Assembly (NCBI RefSeq): GCF_947501385.1
Contig: NZ_CANMVP010000006.1
Coordinates: 62,001-126,000 of the forward strand
DNA: 64,000 nucleotides
Source: an uncultured Polaribacter sp.
GTDB taxonomy: Bacteria > Bacteroidota > Bacteroidia > Flavobacteriales > Flavobacteriaceae
Reading direction: 5' to 3'
Made by a program: the position numbers and the translations under genes. Shown here one piece after another: positions 48,464 through 58,226 of the stretch; within the stretch, counting starts at the first letter, position 1, and every line of letters begins with the position of its first letter. Below the pieces are notes generated by a model, which was not told the origin of the DNA, searched no databases, and saw only the letters and a program-made list of their open reading frames with translations.

Positions 48464-49648
48464 ATGAATAGAAAAATACGCTATTTCTTAATCCTATTTA
48501 TTCTAATAATACAAAACAATCTGTCTCAAGTAAATCTTTCTGTGTATTCAGAAATTTCAATTGTAACTGCTGGTCCTGGAGAAGAATTGTATGAAAAATT
48601 CGGGCATTCCGCCATCAGAGTTAAAGATCCTGTTTTAAATTTAGATTTAATTTACAACTACGGAGTTTTCGATTTCGAAGCACCTAATTTCCTTCTAAAT
48701 TTTGCGCAAGGAAAAATGTATTATTTATTAGCACGGTACGATTTTAAATACTTTTTAGCAAGCTATCAAAAAGACAAAAGATGGTTAAAACAACAAGTTT
48801 TAAACTTGAATCAAAATGAAAAACAACAGTTTTTTAATTATTTAGAAAATAATGCTTTGCCTGAAAACGCAACCTATCTCTATGATCCGTTTTTTGACAA
48901 TTGCGCTACAAAACTTAGAGATATTACCAAGGAGGTTTTAGGAAATACATATGCATTCAATACAGAAAAAATTCAAAAAAATAAAACGTTAAGAAGCTTA
49001 ATGAATCAAGAGATTCATTGGAATACTTGGGGTAATTTTGGTATCAATTTAATTGCTGGGACAATTTTAGACAAAGAAAGAAGTCAGCTTGAATACATGT
49101 ATTTACCAGATTATGTGTACCAAGTATTTAAGCACAGTACGATTCAAAGGGATGACACGTTCGTAGACTTGGTTAAAAAAGAAGAAGTATTATTAAATTT
49201 TGATGAGATTCCTCAAGATGCTACTTTATTCAGTCCATTAAACGTTTTTATAATTCTATTATTGATTGTGGCTTTTGTAACTTATAGAGATGTGAAGTTT
49301 AAAAAAAGATCCAAATATTTAGATTTTACAATCTTTTTTACAACAGGATTTGTTGGCTGTATTCTTGCCTATTTATGGTTGTTTTCTTCACATACAACAG
49401 CGCCAAATAATTTTAATATTTTATGGGCATTTGCACCCAATTTGATTGTTGCGTTTCTATTGTTAAAAAAGAAAATTAGAATGTGGTTAAGAGCTTATAT
49501 ACTAACGCTTCTAATATTGCTTTTAGCAGTTCCGTTTTTATGGATTTTAGAGATGCAGCTATTTTCTATGGCTTTCATTCCCTTATTTTTAATACTATTT
49601 GTTCGCTATTTATTTTTATACAAATATTTATTGGCCTCTAAAAAATAA
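48464..49648 (+). CDS. DUF4105/Lnb-N-terminal periplasmic domain membrane protein
   Basis: A signal peptide (about 1-22) is followed by the DUF4105 (Lnb N-terminal periplasmic) domain, about 25-235: VTAGPGEELYEKFGHSAIRV, IYNYGVFDFEAPNFLLNFAQGKMYYLLARYDF and YLYDPFFDNCATKLRD, which contain the conserved His and Cys of this putative papain-like or lipoprotein-modifying fold. Four to five membrane helices make up 255-394. Lnb proteins remodel lipoprotein acylation in other bacteria, but only the N-terminal domain name links it. It is in one operon with the PorV/PorQ gene. Confidence 0.82.
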   Translation: MNRKIRYFLILFILIIQNNLSQVNLSVYSEISIVTAGPGEELYEKFGHSAIRVKDPVLNLDLIYNYGVFDFEAPNFLLNFAQGKMYYLLARYDFKYFLASYQKDKRWLKQQVLNLNQNEKQQFFNYLENNALPENATYLYDPFFDNCATKLRDITKEVLGNTYAFNTEKIQKNKTLRSLMNQEIHWNTWGNFGINLIAGTILDKERSQLEYMYLPDYVYQVFKHSTIQRDDTFVDLVKKEEVLLNFDEIPQDATLFSPLNVFIILLLIVAFVTYRDVKFKKRSKYLDFTIFFTTGFVGCILAYLWLFSSHTTAPNNFNILWAFAPNLIVAFLLLKKKIRMWLRAYILTLLILLLAVPFLWILEMQLFSMAFIPLFLILFVRYLFLYKYLLASKK

Positions 49649-51007
49649 CACGGTAGTAATTGTTTTAATTAAGATTTTGAAATCTAAGAAAGCATTGCGT
49701 TCTTTAATATAATACAAATCATATCTTAGTTTAATTTCTTGTTCTTCAATAGAGGTTGCATACGGATAATTCACCTGTGCCCAACCTGTTAAACCAGGCC
49801 TTATTACATTTCTGATGGCATAAAACGGTATGTGATCTTCCAAATTTTTAATAAATTCTGGCCTTTCTGGTCTAGGACCAATGATGCTCATTTCTCCTTT
49901 TAAAATGTTAAAAAACTGTGGAACCTCATCTAATCTAGTATTTCTTAAAAATTTACCAAAGGCAGTAATTCTTGTATCATTTTTTTTAGCCCATACTGCT
50001 CCATTTTTTTCAGCATTTTTAATCATAGAACGGAGTTTATAGATTTTAAAGATTTCTCCATTCTGCCCCACTCTTTTTTGAGAGTAAAATAATGAACCTT
50101 TATTTGCTAACAAATTTCCAATTAAAATAAAGGGAAATAAAATTAAAAATACTAAAATACCAATAATAGAAACCATAATATCTGTAACTCTTAATCCAAA
50201 AAGATAAAATCGATTTGTATTATTTTTACTAAAATTTATATTTTTATAAAAATCATGGTCTAGATAATTTTTAGGGACTCTATTGGTAATTTCTTCGTAA
50301 AAACTTTCAAAACTTATGATATTTAATCCTTTTTGGAATAAATAGATCAACTCTTTATTTAAAGAATTGATGACTTCTTGAGATAATCCTTCTTTTGAAA
50401 CAACAATTTCGTTAATAGTGTTGTCTACAAAAAACTCCGCTAATTTTTCTGAATGTATATTTCGAAATCCTTCTATATTTTCTAAACTTTTATCTGAAAA
50501 ATAAGCCTTCAGATGATGGAAATTATCACTTTTAACTCGGCGAACCATGGTTTCTATTTTTTCTGATTTCCCGATAAAAATAATTGTTTTAAAATATTTT
50601 GGAGAAAAAATTATCTGAATATATAAGAATCTCCAAATAATTATTGGAATTACGATAATAAGAAAAAAGTAGAGAATTTGCAGTCTATTGGTCGGTAAAA
50701 TAGGTGATAAAAAAGGAGTAAAAACATAAAAAACAACTGTTGCAAAAGCAGTTACAACGATACTTCTTGTAACTAAATATCTGTTATTTGAAATATTTAG
50801 GTTAAATAATTGAAAAATTTCACCAAATATTAAATAATAAACAATCAATAAAAATAACCAGCTAAAAATATATTCATTTTTAAAATCGAAATAATCAAAT
50901 TTTAAAAATTCAAATGATAATAAAACACTCGAAATAAGAACGATTACATCGATAATTCTAAGAAATATTTTTCTTTCAGAAATATTAAAGTAGTTTTTTT
51001 GATTCAT
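49628..51007 (-). CDS. polyprenyl glycosylphosphotransferase (initiating sugar transferase)
   Basis: This enzyme puts the first sugar-1-phosphate on undecaprenyl phosphate to start the repeat unit. Four to five N-terminal membrane helices and a nucleotide-sugar/CoA-binding-like domain (about 140-240) lead into the bacterial sugar transferase domain: KGSLFYSQKRVGQNG, FKIYKLRSM, RNTRLDEVPQFFNILKGEMS and IGPRPERPEF (catalytic Asp-Glu in LDE), then RPGLTGWAQVNY. It is the last gene of the cluster and overlaps the DUF4105 gene tail by 21 bases. It makes WcaJ/WbaP-like use of UDP-glucose or a related sugar likely. Confidence 0.93.
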   Translation of the reverse strand: MNQKNYFNISERKIFLRIIDVIVLISSVLLSFEFLKFDYFDFKNEYIFSWLFLLIVYYLIFGEIFQLFNLNISNNRYLVTRSIVVTAFATVVFYVFTPFLSPILPTNRLQILYFFLIIVIPIIIWRFLYIQIIFSPKYFKTIIFIGKSEKIETMVRRVKSDNFHHLKAYFSDKSLENIEGFRNIHSEKLAEFFVDNTINEIVVSKEGLSQEVINSLNKELIYLFQKGLNIISFESFYEEITNRVPKNYLDHDFYKNINFSKNNTNRFYLFGLRVTDIMVSIIGILVFLILFPFILIGNLLANKGSLFYSQKRVGQNGEIFKIYKLRSMIKNAEKNGAVWAKKNDTRITAFGKFLRNTRLDEVPQFFNILKGEMSIIGPRPERPEFIKNLEDHIPFYAIRNVIRPGLTGWAQVNYPYATSIEEQEIKLRYDLYYIKERNAFLDFKILIKTITTVLFFRGQ

Positions 51008-51097
51008 TTATTAAAAAGTAAAATTATAGAAGAATTTTAAAAGTTAAAGAGAACAAGTTAAATATTTAAAAATTAAAAATGATATTTTTATTGTCAT

Positions 51098-52312
51098 TTA
51101 GAGATTAAAAATTTTTAAATAATTGTTGCTTAAAAATTCTAAACTATGATATTTCTTCACAAACTTATATCCTTTAAGCCCCATTATAATTCTATCTTTT
51201 TCACTCATATTATAAATTTTTAAAATCCCTTCTACAATAGCTTTAGAATTTTCTGGCTCAACTATTATACCACATCCAGACTGTTCAACTTGGTCTTTTA
51301 TATGCTCCGAAGATTCTAATATTGGTTTTCTAGCTAGCATGTAGTCAAAATATTTATTATAAGAAACCCCATAATGATATAATGGCGATTTATATCTACC
51401 AATATAACATACATCAAAGTAACTTAATATACTTTGAACTCTAGATTTACTAATTTTTTCAATAAAAGTAATATTTGAAGATTCCGCTACCTTGATTTTT
51501 AATTTACTCTTTAAATACCCATCGCCTACAATTATAAAGTGAATATGATTGTGATTTATCATTAATGAAGCATCTACAAAAAATTCCATTGCATTAGCTA
51601 ATCCTATAGTACCTGCGTAGCCAATAATAAATTTATTTTTTGGAATTAAATTAATAGTTTCTTGAGAAATATTATCTTTTTCACCTAAACTTTCATCGAT
51701 TCCGTTAGGAATATAATGAATCTCTTTCTTTCTTTTTATAATGGAATTTATATAACTAGAGGTATTGGGTAATAAAGAAACAATGTGGTCTGATTTATTG
51801 TAAGCATACTTCTCAAAGAAACTTAAGAGTTTTATAAATGGATGATTTTTAGAGTATCCTTTTAAATTCATTGGAGTTAGTGGCCATAAGTCTCTAATCT
51901 CAAAAATCAACTTTTCTGCATTATATTTATTCTTAAAAAAAAAACCATTTAAAATAGGGAAAATTGGCATTGAGGAAACCAATATAATATCTGGTTTCTC
52001 AATAACTTTTGAAGTCAAAAAAAATAATTTAAATGTATAAATAAAGTTACTTATAATTTTCATAAATCCAGTACTTGTATACTTAGGAATCTTTACCCAA
52101 CAGAAATCTATGTTTTCTTCAACTTTTTCTATTGTAAACCATTTGTTTTTAATTGTTGGTTGTTTCAGAAAAAGGTGATTGTAAGAGCCTGATATTATTG
52201 TTACTTTATATCCTTTTTGAACCCAATATTTACTGAGGAAAAAATGTCTTTCTCCCCAACCAGAATCTAAATTTCCCGCGGTTTGATTTATGATCCAGAT
52301 TACTTTAAACAT
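51098..52312 (-). CDS. glycosyltransferase family 4 (WbuB-like)
   Basis: A GT-B-fold glycosyltransferase, 404 residues, with WIINQTAGNLDSGWGERHFFLSKYW at the N-terminus, typical of WbuB-like GT4 enzymes, and the C-terminal nucleotide-sugar site FIIGYAGTIGLANAMEFFVDA plus EPENSKAIVEGI (E-x7-E-like). I start at ATG 52312, as the next codon upstream is TTG. The start overlaps the CapK-like stop by one base (TGATG). It likely adds a sugar early in the repeat unit. Confidence 0.85.
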   Translation of the reverse strand: MFKVIWIINQTAGNLDSGWGERHFFLSKYWVQKGYKVTIISGSYNHLFLKQPTIKNKWFTIEKVEENIDFCWVKIPKYTSTGFMKIISNFIYTFKLFFLTSKVIEKPDIILVSSMPIFPILNGFFFKNKYNAEKLIFEIRDLWPLTPMNLKGYSKNHPFIKLLSFFEKYAYNKSDHIVSLLPNTSSYINSIIKRKKEIHYIPNGIDESLGEKDNISQETINLIPKNKFIIGYAGTIGLANAMEFFVDASLMINHNHIHFIIVGDGYLKSKLKIKVAESSNITFIEKISKSRVQSILSYFDVCYIGRYKSPLYHYGVSYNKYFDYMLARKPILESSEHIKDQVEQSGCGIIVEPENSKAIVEGILKIYNMSEKDRIIMGLKGYKFVKKYHSLEFLSNNYLKIFNL

Positions 52313-53703
52313 CAACTTAGGTTATTTATTACGGCTCTGAATTTTCCGTTTTTATTTTTTGGAATATCACTTAAATAATTAAAACTAATATTTATTTCAG
52401 GACCTAACTGACTTTTTAACCTTTTACTTATAATTAACTCCGATGTTTTAAGATAATCATCATCTACAACCAAATTTATTACAAAATCTAAATGTGATTC
52501 TTGTATTATTTGCCCCACCACTAAACCTATAATATTTATATAAAGTCCATGAAAACGTACAATTTTAGTTTTATCTAAACCAATAATTACATCTTCTACT
52601 CTACCATTAATTTCTTTAAATAGAGGCATTTGTTTTTTCGATATCGCTTTTTGATTTTCTTTTTTTGTTGCTCTATCTCCAATTCTATAACGAATTAAAG
52701 GTTGATCGAAATTTAACAAACCTGTTAAAACAACTTCTCCTTCATTACCATCTTTAACTTCTTCATTTTTTTCATTTATCAGCTCTACAATTCCAGTATC
52801 TGGACTGAAAAGAAAATCTCCTTCAGAATTTTCAGAAATTAAACCACAAGCCTCCATACCACTATAACTGTCATAAGTTTTGCATCCATATGCTTTTTTA
52901 AAAATGGCTCTCATATCTTGCGTCAATTTTTCACTAGATGTTATAACTGCTTTAATTTTTGGTGGTTTTATTTTATTTTCGACGAACAATTTCGCTAGAA
53001 AATAATTGCTCATAGCATAACCCACCATAAATTCTACATTATTTTTTTTCATTCCGAATAAATAATTTGCTAATGTATTTTTATTTAAATGATATGCAGA
53101 AAAATATGTTTGTTTCTCTGCCATATTATATCTATAGTAAGGTGGTTTTGGTTTTGATTTATTAATAATTCTTCTTCCTCCAATCATACCTCTAGCTAAT
53201 TTTATAGAGACTCCTGCCCAGTTTAAAACTCTCACTTCATAAGCTGCAAACCATTTTTGATGCGTTTTTTTTGAAAAATAAATATCAACTGGTGTCCCTG
53301 TGCTTCCACTTGAACTATAGAAGTTTCCTTTTTCTTTAGATGTGGAAAGTAAGGTTGTTTTACCAAATCTTCTTAAATCTTCTTTTTCTAAATAGGGTAA
53401 CTTCTTAATATCTGACAATTCAAATTTTTCAAAATCGGATAATTTAAAACCACATTCCTTATATAATTTATGATAAAAGGGAACTGTTTTAAAAGCATGA
53501 GTTAAAAGTTTTCTCAATTCAATTACTTGATATTTCTCCCAATCTTTATATGAAAAATTTTCTCTTTCTTTAAATTTTTTAAGTTCTTTCTTAAAAATAC
53601 CACCTAATCTTCTTTCTTTCCATTTATAACCGTAAGCGCTTATTAGTATATTTTGAAAAAATACTGGTGATGCATTATAGAAAGAAGTTAAAAATTTATT
53701 CAT
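52312..53703 (-). CDS. CapK/PaaK-like adenylate-forming protein
   Basis: The 463-residue protein belongs to the phenylacetate-CoA ligase (PaaK) superfamily branch found in capsule clusters (CapK). Visible: LLSTSKEKGNFYSSSGSTGTPVDIYFS (ATP-binding P-loop like SSGSTGTP), YDSYSGMEACGLISE and LIRYRIGDRAT. In such clusters the role is unknown; activating an acyl or amino-acid group for sugar modification is a guess. It overlaps the preceding GT4 gene by 8 bases and is inside the polysaccharide operon. Confidence 0.8.
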   Translation of the reverse strand: MNKFLTSFYNASPVFFQNILISAYGYKWKERRLGGIFKKELKKFKERENFSYKDWEKYQVIELRKLLTHAFKTVPFYHKLYKECGFKLSDFEKFELSDIKKLPYLEKEDLRRFGKTTLLSTSKEKGNFYSSSGSTGTPVDIYFSKKTHQKWFAAYEVRVLNWAGVSIKLARGMIGGRRIINKSKPKPPYYRYNMAEKQTYFSAYHLNKNTLANYLFGMKKNNVEFMVGYAMSNYFLAKLFVENKIKPPKIKAVITSSEKLTQDMRAIFKKAYGCKTYDSYSGMEACGLISENSEGDFLFSPDTGIVELINEKNEEVKDGNEGEVVLTGLLNFDQPLIRYRIGDRATKKENQKAISKKQMPLFKEINGRVEDVIIGLDKTKIVRFHGLYINIIGLVVGQIIQESHLDFVINLVVDDDYLKTSELIISKRLKSQLGPEINISFNYLSDIPKNKNGKFRAVINNLS

Positions 53704-54718
53704 TAAAAATTAAATTCCATTTTTTCATTACAACTTCACTATCAAAAGCTTCCACTTTCTTGCGAGCATTTAAAGTTAGCTTTGGGTACTTATTATCAAT
53801 TAAATCTTCTATACTTTGCACCATTTGAGATACATTATTTTTTTCAACTAAAAGACCATTTACTTTATTTTCAATTAAATAAGGTATTCCTCCAACATTT
53901 GTAGATACAATTGGCAACCCCAAAGCCATAGCTTCCGTAACACTAACAGGGGTATTGTCAAAATTTGTTGTATTGATAAAGATATCAAAATCGATAGCTT
54001 TTTTATGCCAATCTTCTTTTAATAATACATTTGTAAATTCAACAGCATCATTTAATTGATAATACTGAACTAAAGATAGACATTTTTGATAAGAACCATC
54101 TACAAAGGGTCCAACCATGCACAACTTTGCATTTGGGTATTCTTTTTTCAATAAAAATAAAACTTCAATGGCTAATATTGGATTGTAAATTTCTTTAAAT
54201 GCTCTTACCCAAAGTAAATTTGGTTTTAAATACTTTCTTTTCTTAAATTGGTAATTATCAATTTCTACAATGTTTGGAATGTAATCTACCTCATAACCCT
54301 CTTTCTCGAAAGCTTCTTTTAAATAATTTGATGGGGCTATATTTTTGTATGAATTTTTAAAAATCAATTTTGATAAAAAACTGCTTTTTTGTATTCTATT
54401 TGGAAGGTTTCCACCATGTAAAATTGGAATGTATTTTATTTTAAAAATTTTGGCTAATTGTGATGTTATCAATGCATAATAAAAGTTATTAGTGCTAAAT
54501 GTATCTATTAAGATATAATCAATTTTATTTCTTAATTTAAATATTGACAAACACATGTCTAAAATTCTTAGTGTTTTGTTTAATTTGTTTGATGAAAGAT
54601 AGACTGTAAAGCCCTCTTTTTCTAGCAGACGAGATAAAACTGCCATTGTAGAATTGTACTTTGACTTTAAAGTTAGATTGTTACCAATATATAAAATACT
54701 TTTAAGCTTCTTCTTCAT
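53696..54718 (-). CDS. glycosyltransferase family 4
   Basis: A 340-residue GT-B glycosyltransferase. The N-terminal domain begins SILYIGNNLTLKSKYNSTM. The C-terminal half has PNLLWVRAFKEIYNPILAIEVL, CMVGPFVDGSYQKCL and the donor-site NTTNFDNTPVSVTEAMALGLPIVSTNVGGIPYLIE motif of GT4 (E-x7-E). Donor and acceptor cannot be told. It overlaps the polymerase gene by 17 bases. Confidence 0.87.
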   Translation of the reverse strand: MKKKLKSILYIGNNLTLKSKYNSTMAVLSRLLEKEGFTVYLSSNKLNKTLRILDMCLSIFKLRNKIDYILIDTFSTNNFYYALITSQLAKIFKIKYIPILHGGNLPNRIQKSSFLSKLIFKNSYKNIAPSNYLKEAFEKEGYEVDYIPNIVEIDNYQFKKRKYLKPNLLWVRAFKEIYNPILAIEVLFLLKKEYPNAKLCMVGPFVDGSYQKCLSLVQYYQLNDAVEFTNVLLKEDWHKKAIDFDIFINTTNFDNTPVSVTEAMALGLPIVSTNVGGIPYLIENKVNGLLVEKNNVSQMVQSIEDLIDNKYPKLTLNARKKVEAFDSEVVMKKWNLIFNE

Positions 54719-56027
54719 AATCTGTAATACGAATTAAACTTAACGCATATATAAAACCAGGTAAGGCAATTCTCATAGCCGAATGATTAATTGTTAGAAA
54801 CCAAATTAAATAAAAAGAGAGAATAAATGCTTTTTGATAATAATTTCCTCTAAAGAAATTAAATATTGGAATTGTTATTAACAGTAATAATAAAATTAAG
54901 CCTATATAGCCATGCTCCTCAAGCAATCTACCCACCTCGTTGTGTGAAGCTCCTGTGATATTTTCTTTCTTCATTCTTTCATACTTTCCATTTCCAACAC
55001 CAATACCTAACGGATGCTCTAGAAAATTAAATGCTTGGACTTGTAAAATGTCTAACCTTCCGGTGGTTATATCTTTTTGTACTCCTATTTTATTTCTACC
55101 TGCATATCTATTATCTAACATCCCTTTAGTTATATTAGACGTATAGAGCCATATAGAAATTATAAAAATAGCACTAATCAAAATATATTTAATTAATATA
55201 TTGAATGAAATTTTTTTATAAAGTAGATAAAAAAAAGTAAAAATTAAAGTTGCGGTAATGGCGGTAATTATACCACCTCTTGAAAAGGTTAATAACCCTC
55301 TGTATATAAAATAAATTAAAAATAAAGCATCTAGGAAAATATAATTTGTTAGCTTTTCTTTTGAGATAAGAAATACTGTTATTAAAAAAACACCTAGACC
55401 AATTGCTGTGGCCACTTGATTTGGACCAAAACCACCTGACGCCTCAAAATTAGCTTCACCACCAAAAACTATTTCACTTAAATCTGGAGTTCTAAAATAC
55501 AGCAATGATACCGTAGAGAAAAGAGGTAATAACATAAAAAACATGGCGTTGTATAGTTGTTTTTTTGTGATGGGTCTTTTGTAAAAATAAAATGCTGACA
55601 CCCCTAAAACAACAGGACCACTCAAATTAAATGCAATAGCCTTTCTTAAAGATTCCCCTTCTGGTACTTGAGTAAAAACAATTCCCAGAAGTAATAACAG
55701 AATATAAAATATATATTGAATTGAAAAATGTTGTTTAAAATCACCTAATAAAACACCCAATATTAAAAATAATAAGACAGTATACTTGCCTGTTTCATAT
55801 AAGAAAAAACCACCCGTCATTCTATTAAAAATTTCTGCTCCAACGATGTAAGATGCAAAAATAAATGCCTCTTCATTTTTGTTTTTATTTAAATAAATGA
55901 TTAAAAAAGGAATAATTATAATTACAAAACCATATAGTTTTGCGAAAATTGAAAAGGTTCCTAAAAACCCTATTCCTAGGTGTATCAGTATAAGAAGTAA
56001 TCTATTATTTATTATTTTTTCGATCAA
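54702..56027 (-). CDS. O-antigen polymerase/ligase-like membrane protein (Wzy-like)
   Basis: About 11 to 12 predicted membrane helices over 441 residues and an O-antigen ligase domain (Wzy_C) with RGLLTFSRGGIITAITATL and GASHNEVGRLLEEHGYIGLILLLLL (about 340-370) indicate a Wzy-type polymerase or WaaL-type ligase. It would join repeat units in the periplasm. The start is TTG (MIEKIINNRLL); no ATG exists nearby. A 1-base gap separates it from the GT4 gene before it. Confidence 0.82.
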   Translation of the reverse strand: MIEKIINNRLLLILIHLGIGFLGTFSIFAKLYGFVIIIIPFLIIYLNKNKNEEAFIFASYIVGAEIFNRMTGGFFLYETGKYTVLLFLILGVLLGDFKQHFSIQYIFYILLLLLGIVFTQVPEGESLRKAIAFNLSGPVVLGVSAFYFYKRPITKKQLYNAMFFMLLPLFSTVSLLYFRTPDLSEIVFGGEANFEASGGFGPNQVATAIGLGVFLITVFLISKEKLTNYIFLDALFLIYFIYRGLLTFSRGGIITAITATLIFTFFYLLYKKISFNILIKYILISAIFIISIWLYTSNITKGMLDNRYAGRNKIGVQKDITTGRLDILQVQAFNFLEHPLGIGVGNGKYERMKKENITGASHNEVGRLLEEHGYIGLILLLLLITIPIFNFFRGNYYQKAFILSFYLIWFLTINHSAMRIALPGFIYALSLIRITDYEEEA

Positions 56028-56028
56028 A

Positions 56029-57105
56029 TTATAATTTATAAATGTTTAAAAGTTGCTTTAAAAAATAGGATCTAGAATATTTACTTGTAACTTTTTTGTG
56101 GTGTCGAATACCGAATGAAGTTCTTAATAATTCTGAGTTTGCTAAAATATCTAATTTTAATGAAAGCTCGATATTATTTTCAGGTGCTACGACGTACCCT
56201 GAAATTCCATTTTCTACTACCTTAGAGCATTCACCAACATTGGTAACAATTACGGGTAGTTTTGCCAGACCATATTCTAAAAGAGAAATCGGCAAGCCCT
56301 CAGATTTTGAAGACAATACTCCTATATCTGCCTGATTTAGAATATTTTTTATATCTAAGCAGGCACCATAGATAAACACACTTTTTTCTAACCCTTTATT
56401 TTTTATCAGTTTGATAATTTTTTCGTAATATAAATTATTATTTATTGAACCTATTAAATGTAAAGTCCAATTTTTATTTTTATTATAAAATTTTTCATAA
56501 GCATGTAATAAATTCTCATGATCTTTTTGCGCTCTAAAAGCTGCTACATGCACTATTTTTTTACTCTCCTCCTTTTTTAAAAATGTAATTTTATCAAAAT
56601 TATTAAATGTTGCAAAATTATTTAAAAATAGTACTCTTTTACATTTCAAGTTATCTAGAGACCATTTTTTTAAGTTTTCGTTAACCGATAGAATTGCATA
56701 AAAATATTTGGAAATAAATTTTATTGGAAATAGTGATCTTTTGGATAAGTCTTGCGTAATGCCATAATGGTCGTGCCAAATAATATAAAGATTATTATAA
56801 AATATTTTTAAACAGAAAGCCGTAAAATATGACGATGAGTGGGCATGAATAATTGATATATTATTTTTTATTACGTAGTTCTTTAATTTTATGATAGCTT
56901 TATAATCTAAAATTTTATTTTTTTTTAGATAGATATATCCTACATCAGCATTTAAATTTGTAATCAAATTCCCTTCAGCTCTTGTGGTACATAGATGCGA
57001 ATTAATAGATTCTTTTGATAAAGCATTCGCAATATTTACTGCTAAAACCTCTGCACCACCAGTATTTAAAGAATCTATAATTTGTAAAACTCCTAATTTA
57101 ATCAT
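56029..57105 (-). CDS. glycosyltransferase family 4
   Basis: A 358-residue GT-B enzyme starting MIKLGVLQIIDSLNTGGAEV, the GGAE motif common in GT4 capsule transferases. It has KIVHVAAFRAQKDHENLLHA and ADIGVLSSKSEGLPISLLEYGLAKLPVIVTNVGECSKVV, the latter with the E-x7-E donor motif. It overlaps the next gene by 4 bases. Sugar specificity is unknown. Confidence 0.88.
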   Translation of the reverse strand: MIKLGVLQIIDSLNTGGAEVLAVNIANALSKESINSHLCTTRAEGNLITNLNADVGYIYLKKNKILDYKAIIKLKNYVIKNNISIIHAHSSSYFTAFCLKIFYNNLYIIWHDHYGITQDLSKRSLFPIKFISKYFYAILSVNENLKKWSLDNLKCKRVLFLNNFATFNNFDKITFLKKEESKKIVHVAAFRAQKDHENLLHAYEKFYNKNKNWTLHLIGSINNNLYYEKIIKLIKNKGLEKSVFIYGACLDIKNILNQADIGVLSSKSEGLPISLLEYGLAKLPVIVTNVGECSKVVENGISGYVVAPENNIELSLKLDILANSELLRTSFGIRHHKKVTSKYSRSYFLKQLLNIYKL

Positions 57106-58226
57106 TCCTTTAAAAGTTTTTGTATTTCTTTTTCAAATTTATCTAAAGTAAATTTTTGAGACCAATTTTGTGCTTTTAATACCTTTTGTTGATAAGAGGA
57201 TTCATTTTCTAAGTTGGCAACAATAAGGTCTGAAAGTTCTATTTCATCAATATTTACATCTACGATTTCACCTCTATTGCCATTATCTAACATATAACTT
57301 ATACAAGAAACATTTGAGGATATTGGTAAACATCTCCAAAACATTGCCTCTGCCACTACTTTTGGCCAACCTTCAGATTGTGAATTAAAAATTAAAAAAT
57401 GAGCTTTTTGAAATGCTTGTTTTACAATTTCTTTTGGTTGATTGTCATGTAAAAAAATAATGCTATTTAAATTTTTACTTTTTATATATTCTTTGATAAC
57501 GGTAAATTCAACGCCATTTCCATACATATCTAAGCGAACATTATAATTTTTATTTTTTAAAATTTCAACAACTTTTACACTCATCATGGGTCTTTTTCCT
57601 TGAGAAAAAGTACCAACAAATATAAATCTAATAGTAGATAAAAAGTTTTTTTTCGGTATTTTAATAATCTCTTTTTCAAAATACGAAGCTGTAAAAAAAG
57701 GGAGTATATTTTTAGATTGATTTTCCCATTTTCCATACACCAAAACTTTACAATTTCGAGTTAATAAAGAATTAGAAAGGATCCATTTCTGCAATTTATA
57801 AGTAAAAGGTTGCTTGCTTTTTGGATCCCAATTACCTGCGTATTTAACTGTTTTTTTTTTGAATGGAAAAAAAATTTGTACGAAACACCCAAGCAACCCT
57901 ATATTTCCTGGGCATCTTAAATGTATATGATCTGATTTTTTAGCAACTAAAAATATTTTTTTTAAAATAGTTGGAACCACCAATATAGTATTTAATATAT
58001 TCTTTATAGAAATTATATTGAAATTTGTAATATCAATAATTTCAATATTTTCGTGTAAATAGTGGGTTTCAATTTTAGAGATACTTCCGTCAGAAATAGG
58101 ACATAGTATGATAATCTTTTCTATAGACTTCGCCCATAAATTCATTTCTCGAACATAAGGTTCGTATGCATAAATTTTACCTCCTTTTAATTTATGAACA
58201 GCATGCGTTACAATTCCAAATATCAT
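57102..58226 (-). CDS. glycosyltransferase (GT4-like)
   Basis: The 374-residue GT-B-like protein starts MIFGIVTHAVHKLKGGKIYAYEPYVREMNLW. The C-terminal half contains IRFIFVGTFSQGKRPMMSVKVV, AHFLIFNSQSEGWPKVVAEAMFWRCLPISSNVSCISYML, a good GT4 donor pattern with Glu residues in SEGWPKVVAEA. It overlaps its neighbours by 4 bases on both sides. Role in the chain is inferred from the cluster. Confidence 0.82.
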   Translation of the reverse strand: MIFGIVTHAVHKLKGGKIYAYEPYVREMNLWAKSIEKIIILCPISDGSISKIETHYLHENIEIIDITNFNIISIKNILNTILVVPTILKKIFLVAKKSDHIHLRCPGNIGLLGCFVQIFFPFKKKTVKYAGNWDPKSKQPFTYKLQKWILSNSLLTRNCKVLVYGKWENQSKNILPFFTASYFEKEIIKIPKKNFLSTIRFIFVGTFSQGKRPMMSVKVVEILKNKNYNVRLDMYGNGVEFTVIKEYIKSKNLNSIIFLHDNQPKEIVKQAFQKAHFLIFNSQSEGWPKVVAEAMFWRCLPISSNVSCISYMLDNGNRGEIVDVNIDEIELSDLIVANLENESSYQQKVLKAQNWSQKFTLDKFEKEIQKLLKE

